Shown: piece by piece, positions 24,801 through 37,900 of the stretch
Numbering within the stretch: the stretch's first letter is position 1
How the letters are laid out: the number at the start of each line of letters is the position of its first letter
Origin: Podarcis raffonei
Lineage: Eukaryota > Chordata > Lepidosauria > Squamata > Lacertidae
Direction of reading: 5' to 3'
DNA: 64,000 nt
Assembly (NCBI RefSeq): GCF_027172205.1
Contig: NC_070614.1
Span: forward strand, 47,990,001-48,054,000
Program-made: the position numbers and the translations under genes
The notes under the pieces: model-generated
The model's input: the letters and a program-made list of their open reading frames with translations, nothing else
Told to the model about the DNA's origin: nothing
Database searches by the model: none

Positions 24801-27800
24801 AATATAAATAAATAAATAAATAAATAACATATTTATTCCCCACACATCTGGATGGCTTCCAACAAATGGTTAAAAATACATTAAAACTTCAGTCATTAAA
24901 AACTTCCCTAAACAGAGCTCCCTTCAGATGTCTTCTAAATGTCAGATAGTTGTTTATTTCTTTGATATCTGATGGGAGGGCATTCCACAGGGTGGGCGCT
25001 ACTACCGAGAAGGCCCTCTGCCTGGTTCCCTTCAACTTCTCTTCTCACAGTGAGGGAACCACCAGAAGGCCCTCAGAGCTGGACCTCAGTGTCCGGGTTG
25101 GACGATGGGTGTGGAGATGCTCCTTTAGGCCATTTTGTGCTTTAAAGGTCAGCACCAACACTTTGAATTGTGCTTGGAAACATACTGGGAGCCAGTATGT
25201 TTCAAGACTTTCAAGACTAGTGTTATGTGGTCTTGGCTGCCGCATTCTGGATTAGTTGTAGTTTCCGGGTCACCTTCAGAACTAGTCCCACGTAGAGCGC
25301 AATTTCCAAGCTTGTAACAATATTTAAATGCAGATTACCATTTCATTTTTTAAGGGCTTTTGCAAATGACAATGTGGACCAAGCTCATTACCTGCCAAGG
25401 CTGCAGATCTTGAAATTCAAATATGTTATGACCCATCATTGCTCTTTGCTTGGATCTTGTTAAAGAAATGTCATGTAAAGCATGAGCCACCACATGGACA
25501 GCATTGTATATACTGTAGCTGTGGCCAGTCATGCTCATTTCAAAGAATGGATCAGGAAGACTCTCCAGTCTCTCCTCTCCAGAACATTGTTCACTTGTGT
25601 CCATTGGCACACTGGGGTTGGGAAAATCACAGTCAAATGCTTGCTCCCAGAAGTCCTTCAGAAAACCATTTTCTTTTATTCCATCAGGTTTTATGCTCTG
25701 AAGAAACTCAAGGAACCCTAGAAGTTCTTTTGAGTGAATTGTGAAGCAAATGGCACCTTGGAAGAGACCAAGATCCCAGCTCCTTTGAAGCCCCAACAAT
25801 ATGAAATCAATCTGAGTTGTTATGATCCAAACTTTTGTAACTGATGCAATATCATTTTTTTTAAGATCTTGCAGAAAAAAGAAAATAGCTGTCAGCCATA
25901 TGAGTGCCATAGATTCTCCATAGATGATAGATGTCTGGGCTTTGTCATCCTTGACCACCTTGTGAGTACTTAATAGGACATCGTAAACTTCATCTATGTT
26001 ATCATAACGGGGTAGTTTGGGGATTCTTTGTGTGAAGGCTGAACAGATTCCATTTTTGGAAAACAGTGGCTCCATCATCTGCAAGAAATTTTCTCCACCT
26101 TCATCATCCACAACAATGAGTCCAACCCACGTCCATCCAAAATGCTTAAGCAAGCTGATTATTCCCATGTATTGATGGGCTTCATTTGGAACCATGCGGT
26201 AGAAGGAAGAGATCTGACTTGTATCACTCTCACCCTCAGTGGGAAATGAACCATAAGTGAGCTAAAAGAAATTGCATAGATTTTACAGAAGTACATTGTG
26301 AACGATGACTCTTTCATTTAATTCTCTACAACTATGAATATATGTCCAAATTTTTGTTTAAAAAAATCATTATGCCTTTTATGGGAATTAACTTCTTGCT
26401 TTTAAGAAGTGAGTATTAAGTACAGGCACTTTCTGAATCTTGGAAACACAGCTATAGTAACATCATGATATCATGGGGGAAGTGTTTTCCGCTACCCACC
26501 CTTTGCCCTTGGAAGCCTATTAAGCAGCTTTTGCAGCTGAGGGGCTGTGAGAAGCATCATGGGAGAGAAGTTTTTGGACCAAGGGGAAACTGTGAAATTC
26601 CCTTTTTTATTTTGTTATTAGATGCTGAATGTTTTCTAAGTAATCTTGTTTTATTTATAGCATCAGAATGAGGGGGGGGGTTGGCATGTCATTATTTTTG
26701 ATATCATTATTTTTGCTATGGTATAATATTGTTATTGTTTGCTATGCTGTGACATTCTTTTTGTGGCATTGCTTTGGTGTGTTATTATGAAATAGTTTTT
26801 GAAGTGTTGGCTTGAAATGCATCCCTGTTTCTTTGTTATGAGCTGCTTCGAGCAAGATTCTGTTTATGGAAAAGCAGCATAGAGTGAAATGAATGGAAAG
26901 ATGGATAATAAACAATAGTATAGGGTTGGTCCATATACTATGCGGGACGTGGGTGGCGCTGTGGGTTAAACCACAGAGCCTAGGAATTGCTGATCAGAAG
27001 GTAGGTGGTTCGAATCCCCGCGACGGGGTGAGCTCCCGTTGTTCGGTGCAAGTAGATAAATAGGTAAAGAGAAAATAAAAACGATTGTTATGAATTAGGC
27101 ATTGTTATGAATTTAAATGCCGTTACACATACCCAAAGGGGACGCGGGTGGCGCTGTGGGTTAAACCACAGAGCCTAGCACTTGCCGATCAGAAGGTCGG
27201 CGGTTCAAATCCCCACGACGGGGTGAGCTCCCGTTGTTCGGTCCCTGCTCCTGCCAACCTAGCAGTTCGAAAGCACGTCAAAGTGCAAGTAGATAAATAG
27301 GTACCGCTCCGGCGGGAAGGTAAATGGCATTTCTGTGTGCTGCTCTGGTTCGCCAGAAGCGGCTTAGTCATGCTGGCCACATGACCCAGAAGCTGTACGC
27401 CGGCTCCCTCGGCCAGTAATGCGAGATGAGCGCCGCAACCCCAGAGTCGGCCACAACTGGACCTAATGATCAGGGGTCCCTTTACCTTTACTTATAGGGT
27501 TGGTCCATATGTATACATGGTGTGAAAGGCTAGGGTGAGGAAGTGCGTCTTTAAAGAGCACCAGGCAAATTAGTATTAACTATACAGTGGTACGTTGGTT
27601 CTCAAACTTAATCTATTCCTGAAGACTGTTCAACTTCCAAAACATTCAAAAACCAGGGCACAGCTTCCCATTAGTTGCAATGGCTTCATAAATTCAGCGG
27701 AAGCCACATGGCACATTCGAGTTCTGAGGTGCATTCGAAAATGGAAGCATGTTCAAAACCAGAAATGTTCAACAACGGAGACGTTCGAAAACCGAAGTAC

Positions 27801-29549
27801 CACAGTACACTGAAGATGCTAGACATCCCACTGCCGAGAATTCAAAATTTTAGGGGCTGCCACATAGCAAGCAAACTGTTAACCAGTAAGGCTTAATTTA
27901 AAAAAGTGGTTCTATGAGCTCTAAATGGAATTCCAATTTATAATCTGGTCACAAGGGCACTAGGGGAGGATGTTTCAGTTAAATCAACTATTATTGACGG
28001 GTAGTCCTGCAAAATGACCATGGCTGGGAGAGAGCAAGATGTGGTAAAGGGACTTTGATAATTGAGAAACATATATTGCTGCTGCAATATGTTATAATAT
28101 CACAAATATGAACATTTTTTTCTAGTGGAAGGCAATAATATCACAAATAGCATCTTTCAAGTTACGCTGCTTGTTGGGTAGGATATGGAAATAACAAAGA
28201 TACTCTGGTTTTCCCCAACTGGGTAAGTCTTTCATTTTGGTTCCCTCAGAGAATGATGTTAAAAATGTATTCATTGCTATGCTCCCTCAATTTTAGGTAG
28301 GTAAGATTTAGGTAGCTAGCACTAGCATTTCCAAACAATCTCATCTTCATCCTTGTTTTATATTTAATAATAATGTTTTAAAAATAAATAATAGATATTT
28401 ATTAGTTCTACAGAAGGTGCAATGATTTTGGTCCATAAGGAGTCTAGTCATCTTGGAAATCTGCCCACCAGACCCATCCCATTCAGAGATCCTACCTGTG
28501 GAATCTTGTAGAGGCCTATGCTGTCTCTCATATGGAAGGATGTATCAGAGCTAAGTCCCCCAATGATGGCCATAAGGTTCTTCTGGAGCTCACATTTATA
28601 ATTGGGGACAAATCTATGAGATTTGAAGAGAAGGTCTAATGTGGCACGGTAGGTCATTCTTGCATCATGATAGCTATCATAGATGTGAAACCCAAGAGTG
28701 ATATTAGGCAATATTGTGGGGTTCTCATTGATCTCTTTCACAGCAAATGTCAAGGCAAGTATGTGCTGGTAGAATTTTGTTACCACGCTGCAAGTGAAGT
28801 TAATTAATTTACAATTCCAGAAGGGAATTCTACAATGCATAAAATGAGTATACCACAGTTTTGGCCATTTCTTATTCCAATTGATTTTGATTGAAATGAG
28901 ACAATGGTGTTTGTAATTCATGGCTCTAAGTTAAGAGAAAACAAACAGTAGATAAAAATGATTATTAAGCAGGGCATCTGTGTTCTGCTTTGACAAAACC
29001 ACCTTTTGCTTTATCATTGTTTCTTGCATTCCCAATCCTAAATTCACTTTTTCACATTTTCCCTGCAGCCTTTATTTAAAATGCACCATAAATCCTCACA
29101 TAAATGCACCTGCCTAATTCAGTTGCTGTGTGAACTTTTGCCTAGCCTACACATTTTAAAGGAACTATGTTAAAATATAATAGAAAAAAATAAGGAAATA
29201 TGCAATACAAAAAAACTAGGCAGCAGCTTACAAATGTTACAGAACTGTCTCAACCATCAGGTGTACAATTCTAAGGGCATAACACAGAAGGAAAGAGACT
29301 AGAGAGAAATGTAGGGTAAAGAGGAGACTCTTACTATGAAACGTCAAAGAGATTCTGCGAAGGGTGTTCCTTGAAAAAAGCTTCGCTGAATATGTGAAAG
29401 ATTTGGGAAGAAATCCCACCGATGATGAAGCCCCCTGGTTGGTACCACTCATGTGGAATAGGAAATGGATCATTCATTGGACACCTGATAGCATCTATTT
29501 TGCACTCAACAAACATTTGCAGAAACAGAAACAACCATAGCAACAACAT
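21816..29549 (-). CDS. V2R gene D, complete six-exon receptor (877 aa)
   Basis: Closest relative of gene C. Exons: 1 29335..29549, 2 28496..28787, 3 25392..26261, 4 24336..24563, 5 23628..23754, 6 21816..22717. Splice sites and phases all agree, and the 877-codon frame is open. The signal peptide [17 protein letters not shown] is followed by a Venus-flytrap domain, a nine-cysteine linker (exon 5 [18 protein letters not shown] onward) and seven helices. The second half of exon 6 and the 3' flank are almost identical to gene C while the first half differs more, which suggests gene conversion. Directly upstream of the ATG, about 140 bp present in genes C and E are missing and replaced by a short partly repeated TTAGAATTG(C/A)TTATGCC sequence, so the 5' leader and perhaps the core promoter are altered. 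The coding sequence looks functional; expression is uncertain. Confidence 0.93.
24780..25320 (-). mobile_element. L2-like LINE 3' end with AAC/AAAT tail
   Basis: Read on the minus strand it gives the sequence typical of an L2-type reverse-transcriptase end (ATTCAAAGTGTTGGTGCTG, GGAATGCCCTCCCATCAG) and 3' UTR, ending in TTATTTATTTATTTATTT and a GTT tract at 24780-24832. Same family as the plus-strand remnants at 13015 and 32945. Lies between exons 4 and 3 of gene D. Confidence 0.65.
26937..27492 (+). mobile_element. Composite of two Sauria SINEs within one target-site duplication
   Basis: A partial SINE (26942 to about 27066) and a complete one (27138..27492) both start with the (G)GGGACG(T/C)GGGTGGCGCTG head and a B-box GGTTCGAATCC / GGTTCAAATCC. 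The second ends CAGGGGTCCCTTTACCTTTA, the Bov-B-like tail of Sauria SINEs. The 18-mer TATAGGGTTGGTCCATAT occurs at 26919-26936 and 27493-27510, flanking the whole unit rather than either SINE alone. Lies in the intron between exons 3 and 2 of gene D. Confidence 0.85.
27585..27805. mobile_element. Tigger/pogo-like MITE
   Basis: Ends CAGTGGTACGTTGGTTCTC and AAACCGAAGTACCACAG, flanked by TA on both sides. The interior has GTTCGAAAAC-type words. Lies between exons 3 and 2 of gene D. Confidence 0.7.
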
Positions 29550-29865
29550 CCTGAAAGTTAGAATTGCTTATGCCATCCTGGTTAGAATTGATTATGCCGG
29601 ACTCTGCAATTACAAATTGTGGCAAATCTAAAAAAGTGACTTGTGAGCTGATTCAAAGCCTGAAATATGCATGCCTTGATGTGTAGACAAAATTATCACC
29701 ACTCATTTAAAGTCTGGCCAATAATATGAAGAAGGGGAGATTTCATAAATAAAAGTGAAATGGTTCTGCCTGCCTCTTGCCCCTATGGCCAGCTGTCTGG
29801 GGCAAAAAGAGTGATTTATTATAATCACTTCCAGGGTGGCTTATTGACTGTTTTCAAGTACCTAC

Positions 29866-29984
29866 CAGAAAGTCTCGTGGGCTTTGACCAAGTGAACTAC
29901 ATATAATTATTTGCATAATTGCTTGAGGATATAACTTTCTCAGCATTTTGGCCCAGAGTGGCACTTTTGGTAACCAACATGTTG
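29866..29984 (-). promoter_or_regulatory. Conserved upstream block of gene D
   Basis: Same block as upstream of gene C, including ATTTGCAT at 29909-29916, but only 317-435 bp from the ATG because roughly 110-140 bp nearer the start are missing. Regulatory function inferred from conservation. Confidence 0.4.
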
Positions 29985-30094
29985 GATAGGGACATATATT
30001 AGGGACATGTCAGCACATGTGATGGGTATGTCAAAAAACAGAAAGGTTTTGGAAAGATGCATTTACAGAAATATCTTTAATTACAAAGCAGACA

Positions 30095-30440
30095 GCTCCC
30101 ATGACTCTAGGACTAGCTCTACATAAATTTTATTGTCACGATATGTTGCAAATTAGAAATAAAGAACTCATAAAACATCTATTAACCATTGCAATAACAA
30201 CTGTTGCCAAGGCATGGAAAGAATTACAATTATTGACTATAAATCCATGGTGTCATACAATTTGGCAAACAGCATTATTAGAAAAAAAACTGACACAAAA
30301 CATGAAAGTAGCAGGAGGCGAAAAGAAACATGACAATTTTATGCAGTTTGGAGTGATTTTATTGATTATACGAATTATGAGACATATGGCAGAATTCTAC
30401 TTATACTTCACCGCCCTGTTTCACATGCATGAAGTATAGA
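30095..30440 (+). mobile_element. L1-type LINE ORF2 C-terminal remnant
   Basis: The frame reads ELIKHLLTIAITTVAKAWKE, then WQTALLEKKLTQNMKVAGG and EKKHDNF, which resembles the extreme C-terminus of vertebrate L1 ORF2. Shorter homologous pieces lie near 20960-21112 and 38850-38955, so the insertion predates duplication of genes C, D and E. Assignment is by eye. Confidence 0.45.
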
Positions 30441-31932
30441 TTTTAATTTTCCCTTTTCTACCTTAAACTACAAAATTCCTATAAATCCCTCTAAATTAAA
30501 ATTGATTTTCATACAAAATAACTTTTTCTAAAGGTCAAAAATCTAAGCATAAAGATTATTATACATCATTTCATATATGTAACAATTATGTTATATACAC
30601 TTGAACACGCCATTTTCTGAGCACATGCTGCTGTTCTCTTTTAATTCTCATTTTATATAACTGTTCTATGTTGTATGTCTAAATGTAATCAGCAAAATTG
30701 ATTGGATTTGTTTATCCCAAATCTGATTGCATGTTACCTCTGCCCCTTAGTGGTTCCCAACTGGAAATTAATAAAGGACTGGAAATCCAACAAATCTCTA
30801 CACATTTTGCAATTTGTGGCAGAAAACAGATGTATCACCAAGAACATCCGTGGTTCATTCAGGCTTTTGAGTTCTCCTGATTGTCTTTTATTTACTCTGG
30901 CAACCTCCAGAGGTAAATATCCTATGTAGGGATGTCACTGAGGTAGACCACAAATCTGCTGCTGGTACAAAATGTAGAGACCCAACTGTTCACTGCAGCA
31001 GAATTTCACCATCATATTATGCCCTTGTTGAAAGAATTGCACTGGCTGCTAATGCATGAAAGGGGCTAGTGCATGTACACCAAGCAATATTTAGCTGAGA
31101 AGCAGAAGGGGCACATTTTGATAATATGCTACCTTGAGGGAGAAGGACATTTCGCAACACTCTTCCCTAAATAATTCTTATTTCCACAGTAGTTCCTTTT
31201 AGTACAGTTGCTTTTTATGGATCTACTCAGTAAGTACCTGTATAAAGTCCCCTCAGCTTGGTGCCCTGTGTGGGGCAATTGTCCGCACCAACCTAAATCT
31301 CGTGCTTGAAGGAAGAGGCCAAAACTAGTTTTTTTGCCATCAAGTACCCTGCCCATTATGGCATTCTGCAGGAGTAAGCCTTCCACAAATACCTTCTCAT
31401 AAAAAGGTAAATACTGTACTTTGTAGGAGTTAGGCTTCTCTTCATCCCTCCGAAAATCAGCTTGTCGGCCCACATTTAATTCACCTTCAATACAGCCATT
31501 GCTCCAGGGGTTTTACAGCCTCTCATGATTTAGATGTTACAGCAAATTGGAGTTCAACAAAAAGTCACAGGCTGTTTCCTATCAGGATGAAAGTAAATAT
31601 TTCCTCTCTGAAAACTCTTGTCATATGCTTGGTATTCAGTAACCCTGTATTCTACCTTCCAATTAATTCATAAATGCTCACATTCTACCAGAATACAACT
31701 CTTCACTGAAAGGTGTTTTAACGTTCATATTGCATCACAATACAGTTCTTCCCTTTGTGCTCATTTCCACCGATCACCAGGTCTGAAGCATAGAGAAAGC
31801 TCTATGAGGTTGGAGTGATGTTGGAATAGCATCAGAATCTCTATAGGGAGGCTGTAGTAAAAATGCCATCGATTTTAAACAACACCACTTCATATATAAT
31901 AAGACAGTGAAGGAAAATCCCTAAGGTTCTTT

Positions 31933-34900
31933 TTAATTCTTTCTCTTTATTAGTTGCTCTTTGTTGTTCAACTCCGGCCTCAAGGCAATAATGTAGCATT
32001 TAGGAACGAAGATGCAGCCCAATAACCCAGCACTGGAGGCCAAGATGGAGATGATCTCCACCGCTACCATGTATTTCCCTTTGGTGCTCAGGTAGGTTGG
32101 GACAAAGGACAGCCAAACACTGCAGAAGAGCAACATGCTGAAGGTAATGAATTTGGCTTCATTAAAACTGTCAGGTAATCTGCGGGCAAAATATGCTACA
32201 ATAAAGCTGGCAATGGCCAGGAGGCCCATGTAGCCCAGGACACAATAAAACAGAATCACAGACCCTTCATTACATTGCACAATGATTTCTGTAGTTACAG
32301 AGTGCATATCTAAATCCGGAAAGGAAGCCGAGGTTATCAACCATACCATAGAAATAATTGCTTGAATAAAAGAGCAGGAAATTACAACTGAGTAGGCCAG
32401 TCTTTTCCCTACCCACTTCCTCATTCTAGAGCCGGGCTTGGTGGCCATGAAAGCTACAACTACAGTGATCGTTTTGGCCAGCATGCAAGAAATAGCCACA
32501 GAGAAGATCATGCCAAAAGCAGGTTGCCTGAGAAGACAGGTCACTTTCCCAGGTTTGCCAATAAATAGCAAAGAAGAGAGGAAGCAGAGCAGAAGGGAGA
32601 CCAGGAGAGTGTAGGTGAGGGCTCGGTTGTTGGCTTTGACTATGGGGGTATCTTTGTGCTTCGCAAAAATGCCTAACACCAGAGTTGTGAGAAGGGAAAA
32701 AGAAAGAGCTATAGAAGCTAAGCTGATCCCAAAAGGTTCTTCATAGGAAAGAAAGCTCATAGTTTTGGAGATGCATTGGTTTCTCTTCCTGTTTGGATAT
32801 TGATCTTCTGGGCATCTGAAACAGTCATCTATATCTGAAAAACAGGTCAAATTCCAAAGGAGATTAATGTGATTTATTTGCAATCTATATGAAAGTCGTC
32901 TAATTTTAACCTGCTCCTTCTTAGTCTACCATCTCCATCTCACGCACCAGCTGAGACTCTACCTCCTTGTGCATTGTCTCACTAGGCTGGTATGTGTTCT
33001 GGCTATCTCCCCCTTGGATTGCAATGTGCTCTATGTGGGGCTACCTTTGAAGGTGACTCAGAAAAAAACTAAGCTAGAATTGGGCAGCTGCCAGGACTAT
33101 ATAACACTGGTCCTAAAAGAGCTACATTGGCTCTCAGTACATTTCCAAACACAATTCAAAGTGTTGGTGCTGCTTTTAAATCCCCCAATGGCCTCGGCCC
33201 AGTACACCTGAAGGAGTTTCTCCACCCACATTATTCAGCCTAGACACTGAGATCAAGCTCCAAGGGCCTTCTGAAGGTTCCCTCATTGCAAGGTGCAAGG
33301 GCCTTTTCAGTAGTCACATCTGCCCTGTGGAATGCCCTCCCAGTAGATATCAAACAGATAGGCCAAATTCCAAAGACAATTAATGTGCTTTTTTTGCCTT
33401 CCATGTGACAGTTGTTTAATTTGAACCTGCTGATTCTTAGTGAGTAGATGATAATGTAACAATACATTTTATTATCATATCAAGCTCAATGTTATTATTA
33501 TTATCATCATTAATATGTGCCAATTATATGCCTAGTATGTAATAAAGTATATAGAGAACTAAATGATTTGGACTTCACTGAGGCTTCCTGCCAAATCCAT
33601 GAAGGCTGCACAAGGGTAATTAGTATATCTAAGTGTTTTTGAGAAGGTACCTGGAGTCAACTGAGAAATATTTGCACCCCATACCAAGCAGAAGAGCTTA
33701 CTGATATGCACAGCATAGTGAATAATCATTTGTAATTAGCTCTTAGGCAATATCCATTTAAAATACTTTGCCATCAAAATAAAAATGACATCAATATCAT
33801 GTACCATTCTGGTCTGAAATCTTGCCTTCTGGACATGGAGCACAATCGTAACAACAAAACTTTTCACCTTCCTTCCTTTTCTTCTGATGACCAGGAGGGC
33901 AGTGATCAGTGCACACAGAAATGGGTATCACCTATCCATAAACAGGAAGGGGGTTCAGGTTGGAGACTTTATGAAAAAAGTTCTCCTACAGAATTTCTTA
34001 TATACTCATTCCATGGCAGGCAGTAAGGTCATGCATCCACAGCATAAACAAGAGGATGAATGACCGCTGGGAGGAGCACAGAGAGAAGTAACAGCATGAT
34101 TCCCCTCAGTAGCACAACCGGACGCCTTCATCTGCCCCAACAATAACAAAACAAGTCTCTCCTTTATCAGTCTCTACTGCCACAGCAGGCACTTTAACCT
34201 TACAACAGAATGACTTTACCTCCATTGTCTCCCAAGACAGACAGATGCCAACAATTCCAGCAACAATAATGTGTTCCTTAAACTTTTGCATAGAATACAA
34301 ATTTTTATATAGTCTGACCATTGAGAAATATTGCTCACTAACATTAGGTGTTGCTGATTTTTTCCATTGCTACTTAGAGGTGCATAGGACTGGAATAGTT
34401 GTCTTTGTGGGTCAAGTATGATTCTTCCAACTGAGGTGTGGCTCTTGTGCAATAGAAAGATAGATAACCCAGTGCTGGATCGCTAACACATTTAATCAAA
34501 ATCCCACAGAACGTCTGCCATCTATAAATGAGGAAAAGGTAAAATATACAGAAATATACCATTGCTTGCTGCCAGTTCAGTGTTGAACTTAGGCTTTCAA
34601 TGGGCTATGTAGCCAGATTATTCCTATGACTATCAATTAGAAGCAAACTAAGTATGCAGGGAAACAGCTATTCTGAAAGGACACATCTAGAGAAAATGGG
34701 AGGTGACAAAAATACCTCAGGATGCTGACCTGGTTAAAACCTTTGTGCCACATTATCATGTCCTCATGAATGATGAATTTCTTTCCTTCATAAGCACTAT
34801 CAGCCACCTCTCCAACTTTCACACGAAGGAAGGACTTGCTTGGGAATATGACCATGTTCATGATGTCAAATCCACCTCCCATTTCTTTTTTATCAGAAAA

Positions 34901-37900
34901 GGATATTGTTTCTCCAGCTGAATTGTTAAATGAAAAGTCAAGAAGGAAAGCATGGAGCTAATTGAAAGACATAAGGACAAAAAGGGAGGGAAAGTTACAA
35001 AGATTTTGAATGTAATGCCATGATATACAAAAACACTTCTTTACCATTAGTGTTTATTAATATTTTTAAACAAATTCCAAGAATAAAAAATCAGCACTTT
35101 TGCAATAAGTGATAAAAACCTAAATGCTTTTTCAGGCCAGAATTTGTGGAAGAGTAATGTCAAAGGAATAAAATCCATAGTAGCATTTTATACAATTAGT
35201 TTCACATGAGAATCTGGACTTATTTTTAGCACATTACCTGCCAAGGCTGCAGATCTTGAAGGTCCATTATTTTATGACACAGCATTTCACTGTGCTTGGA
35301 TCTCGTTAAAGAAATGTCATGTAAAGCATGAGCCACCACATGGACAGCATTGTAGATACTGTAGCTGTGGCCGGTCATGCCCATTTCAAAGATCGGATCA
35401 GGAAGGCTCTCCAGTCTCTCCTCTCCAGTACATTGCTCACTTGTGTCCATTAACACATTGGGGTTTGGAAAATCACAGTCAAATGCTTGCTCCCAGAACT
35501 CCTTCAGAAAACCATTTTCTTTTATCCTATCAGGTTTTATGCTCTGAAGAAACTCCTGGAAGCCTGGAAGCTTTTTTGAGTGAATTGTGAAGCAAATGGC
35601 ACCTTGGAAGAGACCAAGATCCCAACTTCTTTGCAACCTCAACAATATGAAATCAATCTGAGTTGTTATGATCCAAACTTTTGTAACTGATGCAATGTCA
35701 TTTATTTCAGTATCTTGTAGAAAGAAAATAGCTGTTAGCCATATGAGTGTCATAGATTCTCCATAGATGATAAATGTGTTGGCTTTGTCATCTGTGACTT
35801 CCACATAACTATTTATTAGTACACCATAAACTTCGGCTAAGTTATCATAACGGGGTAGTTTCGGGAGTCTTTGTGTGAAGGCAAAACAGATTCCGTTTTT
35901 GGATAACAATGGTTCTATGGTCTGCAAAAAAATTTGTCCACCTTCATCATCCACAACAAAGAGTCCAACCCATGTCCATCCAAAATACTTAAGCAAGCTG
36001 ATGATCCCCCTGTATTGATGGGCTTCATTAGGAACCATTCGGTAGAAAGAAGAGATCTGACTTTCATCACTCTCATCCTCAGTGGGAAATGAACCATAAG
36101 TGAGCTAAAATAAATTGCACTTGTATTATAGAAATGCATAATAAGCGATGACTTTAATTCTCTACAGCTACATCAATATGTTCAATATATTTTTTTAAAA
36201 AACATGTCATCAATTATATGAGACCTTTTATGGGAATTTATATTTTGCTTAATGGACTAATTATTAATTATCCACACTTTATCAAGTTTGGAATCACAGC
36301 AATAATAACATCATGGGAGGGTTTTTTCTAGCTACCCACCCTTTGCCCCTTGAAACATTCGAATTATTGTGCTTGATCTGCTTCTTCAATTTTCCACTGC
36401 AGGAACTAACTGCTAGGTAGTTAGCAATAGCCTTTCCTAACTATTTTGTTTTTATCATCCTTCTTTCATGATATTGGGTCCACAAGGAAGATCAGGAGTC
36501 TATTCACCCTTTAAATATGTCCCCCTGCTGTTCATAGATCTTACCTGTGGAATCTTGTAGAGGCCTATATTGTCTCTTATATGGAAGGAAGTATCATAGC
36601 TAAGTCCCCCAATGATGGCTATGAGGGTTCTCTGGGTGTCACATTTATAGTTGGGCACAAGTCTATCTGATTTGAAGAGCAGGTCTAATGTGGCACGATA
36701 TGTCGCTCTTGCTTCATGATAGCTGTCATAGATGTGGAACCCAAGAGTGATATTGGGCAAGATTGTGGGGTTCTCGTCGATCTCCTTCACAGCAAAGGCC
36801 AAGGCAAAGAGATGCTGGTAGAATTTTATTACCATACTGCAAAAAAAAAAAAAAGCTGATTAATTTACAGGTTCAGTGAAGAATTCTACAATGCATAAAA
36901 TTAATTTACAGCAATTTTGACCATTTCTGTCTCAAAGAGATTTTGACTGAAATGGAGATATTCTAGTTTTAATTCATATTTCTAAGTTAATAGAGAACAC
37001 ACAGTGATTCATCAGAGCACCTATGTACTGCCTGGAACTTTGACACATCCACCTTTCATCTCTTCTTCAACCTTTTTCAAATCACAGAAAACACAATACC
37101 CCCCCCCCCCGTTTTAAAAGGAAATAGGAAATCAAACAAACAAAGGCCTGGTTAAAGAGGAACATTTTTCTGTGGTACCTAAATGTTTATAATGAAGGTG
37201 CCAGGTGAACCTCCCTGGACAGAGCATCCCACAGATTGGGAGCCACTGCAGAAAAGGCCCGTTCTCCTGTTACCACCCTCCAGACCTGTTGTGGAGGCTA
37301 GTTACCTTGAAATAACCTCAGCTGAAATCAATGGGACTTCTCTCTAAGTGGGCAGATGTGTTGAAGGTATATGACTATGTATGGATGATTCTGCCAATTT
37401 TGTTTTATCTTGGTTTCTTATATTTCCAAACTGAATTTCAGTTCTTCACATTTTCAAATCAGACATTTTTTTAAAAAAAACACAAAGCATGTCCCCATTG
37501 CACATAAGGCTCCAGCCCAATGTACACTTGCTGAATGAAATTTTGCCTAATATTCACATTTCTGTATATCCACTTTTTGCAATATTCTCTTACATGATGT
37601 ATTTTTGTATGCTATTTTGATTCATACATATTTTTATTTCCATTTTACTGTAACAAGTGAATTTTTTTTGTCAAGCATTTAAATCTAGGTTTCCAGTGAT
37701 CCACAAGATTCATTCAGGGCACATTTACATTAAAAATTCATATTGATTTTTAATTGTATCCTATTGGTTTATTTACTTTTTATGTTCTATGTATTTTATT
37801 TAATCACAGTTTGATTTCGATGGCATTCCAAATTAAAACATTAAAATATAATAGAAAAAAGCAGCAAATATTAAAAATCTAGCCCAGCAGTTTATATATG

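Larger units (their letters stand above)
29550..31932. other. Intergenic region between genes D and E
   Basis: Holds the conserved block of gene D, an L1-type LINE remnant (about 30095-30440), sequence from 30497 to 30760 that is reused beside gene B at 8149-8422, a decayed L2-like piece (about 30945-31095, with AAGAATTGCACTGGCTGC) and a 3' flank of gene E from about 31620. No host gene seen. Confidence 0.6.
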
